From assembly GCF_018991925.1 (NCBI RefSeq), contig NW_024751858.1, positions 54,116 to 118,115 on the forward strand: DNA of 64,000 nucleotides. Reading direction: 5' to 3'. The stretch's first letter is position 1. Every line of letters begins with the position of its first letter. Source of the DNA: Homarus americanus (taxonomy: Eukaryota; Arthropoda; Malacostraca; Decapoda; Nephropidae). The notes under the pieces are model-generated. The model saw only the letters and a program-made list of their open reading frames with translations. It had not been told where the DNA came from and did not search any database. Positions 61,741 to 64,000 of the stretch are shown piece after piece. A program made the translations under genes and the position numbers.

Positions 61741-64000
61741 CTCACACTCCCAGACACCCTCTCACACTCCCAGACACCTCTCACACTCACTCCTAGGTAC
61801 ATCTTGACAATTCTGTGTACACCCTGACACTGCTGTACAAGCCTACAATTTGTGTACTCCTGTGACACCTCTGTGTACACCTCCGACACTCCTGGGTACA
61901 CCTCTGACACCCCCAGGCACACACCTCCTGACAATCCCAGGTACACCTCTCATTCTCCCAGGCACACCTTGAGACCCCAGGTACCCCCACCGACACCCCT
62001 GGTACCCTCCATCACCCCTGGCCCACCTCTGGAGACCCCTGGCACACCTCTGACCTCCCTGGTACACCTCCTGACATTCCCAGGTACACCCCGACATTTC
62101 CAGGTACATCTCCGATACCCCAGGTACCACCTTGAGACTCCCAGTACTTCACTGACACTCCTGCATACCCCTGACATTCCCATGTACACTCCTGACTCTC
62201 CCAGTACACCTCTGATAAATCCCAGTACACCTCTGACACCCCAGGTCCGCCTCCGACACCCCCATGTACAACCCCACACCCCAGGCAAACCTCCTGATAC
62301 CCAAGGTACACTTCTGACACTCCCCAGGTACACCACTGACACCCCTGGTACACCTCTAACACTCCCCAGGCACACCCCGCATACCCCTGGTACACCTCTG
62401 TCACCCCAGGTACCCATTGACACTCTGGTACACCCCTGACACTCCCAGGTACACCTCTTGACACTCCCCAGGCACTTTGACACTCCCAGGTACATCTCTG
62501 ACACTTGTGTACCCAATTTAGACAATTCTGCAGGCCACCTCTGACACCCTGGTGTACACCTCTGACACTCCCAGGTACACCCCTGACACTCCCAGGTACA
62601 CCTCTGATACTCCCAGGTACACCCCTTTGAGCCACCCAGGTACCCACCGATATCTCTGGCACACCTCTGACACCCCAGTACACCGCCGACAGTGCCAGTC
62701 CACCTCCGACACTCCCAAGTACACTCTGACACCCCAGGTACACTTCTGACACTCCTTGGTACACCTCGACACCCTTGTGAACACCCTGTGACACCCCTGG
62801 CTCCTCCCCTGACACCCTGTGTACAATTCCTGACATTCCCAGGTACAATTTCCTGCCACCCCAGGTTCGCCCCTTCGACACTCTGCAGGCACACCTCTGA
62901 CACTCCCCCAGGCACACCTCCTGACACCCCAGGTACACCTCCTGATACCCCACCTCTGATACCCCAGGTGCTCCACTGACACCCAGGTACACCCCTCAGA
63001 CACTCCCCAGGCACACCGCTGACACTCCCAGGTACACTCTGACACCCTGGGCACCCTTGATACTCCCCAGGTACACCTCTGACACCGCCAGGTACACCTC
63101 TGACAAATCCCAGGTACCCCAAGTGACACTCCCAGGTACACCCCCGACACCCCAGGTTACCCCTGCAAGGTACACCTTCTGACACTCCCAAGTACCCACT
63201 GACATTCCCTGGTACACTCTGACACTCCCTGGTACACCCTGACACCCTGGCAGCACCTTCACACTCCCAGACACCTCAGACACCCCTGGTGCCACCTCTG
63301 ACACCCCAGGTACCCACTGACACCCTTGGTACACCCCTGACACTCCCCAGGTAAACTCACACCCCAGGTAAACCTCCACCCCAGGTACACCTCCGACACT
63401 TGCAAGTACACCTCCAAAGGTACACCCTGACACTCCCAAGTACTCCACTGACATTCCCAGCACTCTGATACCCCAGGCACACGTCCGACACTCCCAGATA
63501 CACCTCTGACACTCTAGTACATCTTGACACTCCCAGGTACACCTCTGACACCGCTGTGTGCCAAGCTCTGACAATCCCAGGTACCCTGTGACACTCCCAG
63601 CACACCCGACACCCCAGGTACACCTCTGACAACCCCAGGTACACACCTCCGATAATCCAAGGTATACCCCATACCCCAGGCACACCTTGAGACCTGCAAT
63701 TTCACCCCACACCCCTGGTACCCCTCTGACACCCCTGGTTCACCCCCCTGAGACTCCCAGGCAATACCTCCTCTGACTCTCCCTGCACCCTACGATATCT
63801 CCCAGGCACACCTGACATTCCCTATACACCTCCGATACCCCAGGTACACCTTGAGACCTCTGTGCACTCTACTGACATTCCCTTGGCCTCTGACATTCCC
63901 ACACAATTCCCTGACTCCTCCCAGGCACCTCTGATACTCCCAGTGCGCCACATCTGACACTCCCAGGTCCGCCTCCGACACCCCCATGTACAACTCCGAC
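61741..64000. repeat. Right satellite block, diverged part
   Basis: Units are still recognisable as the same family (CTCTGACACTCCCAGGTACACC) but are more diverged. There are many GAGAC, CCTGGTACACC, TTGTGTAC and GATACCCC substitutions and irregular spacing, for example at 61790-61860, 62010-62130 and 63660-63800. Older variants such as GACATTCCC and CACGTCCGACACTCCC remain. Greater divergence is usual towards the edge of a tandem array, so the end may lie not far beyond the window. No other feature was seen here. Confidence 0.8.

Noticed and set aside
1..64000. CRISPR array or bacterial repeat system
   Set aside because: There are no spacers: units abut directly with no unique sequence between them, and the unit is shorter than typical CRISPR repeats. 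Neighbouring features are eukaryotic.
1..64000. Telomeric array
   Set aside because: The monomer is unrelated to TTAGG or TTAGGG repeats and no run of either was seen.

Overview
This is a eukaryotic window, almost all of it non-genic tandem-repeat DNA. About 60.2 of the 64 kb is one satellite (minisatellite) family with a 21-bp period, in three blocks: 1-55430, 58384-58747 and 59609-64000. The typical unit is the core CTGACACTCCCAGGTACAC plus a CT link. It has about 9 C, 3 G, 5 A and 4 T, so the + strand is C-rich and the - strand G-rich. No bacterial gene, rRNA, tRNA, CRISPR array or intact protein-coding gene can be supported. The many apparent reading frames in the satellite follow from arithmetic. 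The period is divisible by three and the consensus unit has no stop in any of the three minus frames or in two of the three plus frames.

The array has internal organisation. Rare variant units recur in the same order at fixed distances: about 4,336 bp between 4.2 and 10.6 kb, about 4.43 kb between 2.5 and 7.3 kb, and about 1.93-1.94 kb in the first 3.7 kb. This is a higher-order repeat that becomes irregular further right. GGTAC units dominate to about 21 kb and GGCAC units dominate from there to 55 kb. An island at about 26.8-27.95 kb is almost free of indels and mostly GGTAC. Indels are frequent elsewhere, so part of the variation may be consensus error from noisy long reads.

The only non-satellite DNA is at 55431-58383 and 58748-59608. 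These two segments share an approximately 0.87-kb sequence with TG...CA ends, a TATAAA box and an AATAAA signal on the minus strand. I interpret them as two long terminal repeats of one LTR-retrotransposon family. The second looks like a solo LTR inside a satellite unit. The first is joined to about 2 kb of unique sequence. That sequence carries an inverted repeat at the LTR junction, an AT-rich stretch, a decayed 60-bp repeat that looks coding on the minus strand (20-residue periodicity), weak splice and poly(A) signals, and a GC-box-rich, G-rich block. Both insertions interrupt the satellite in register, so they appear younger than the array at those points.

The organism is an animal or other eukaryote with large satellite arrays. 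An arthropod such as a decapod crustacean is a guess from general character only; no lineage-specific gene is present. No gene network can be described. The nearest thing to a system is the satellite with its retroelement insertions.
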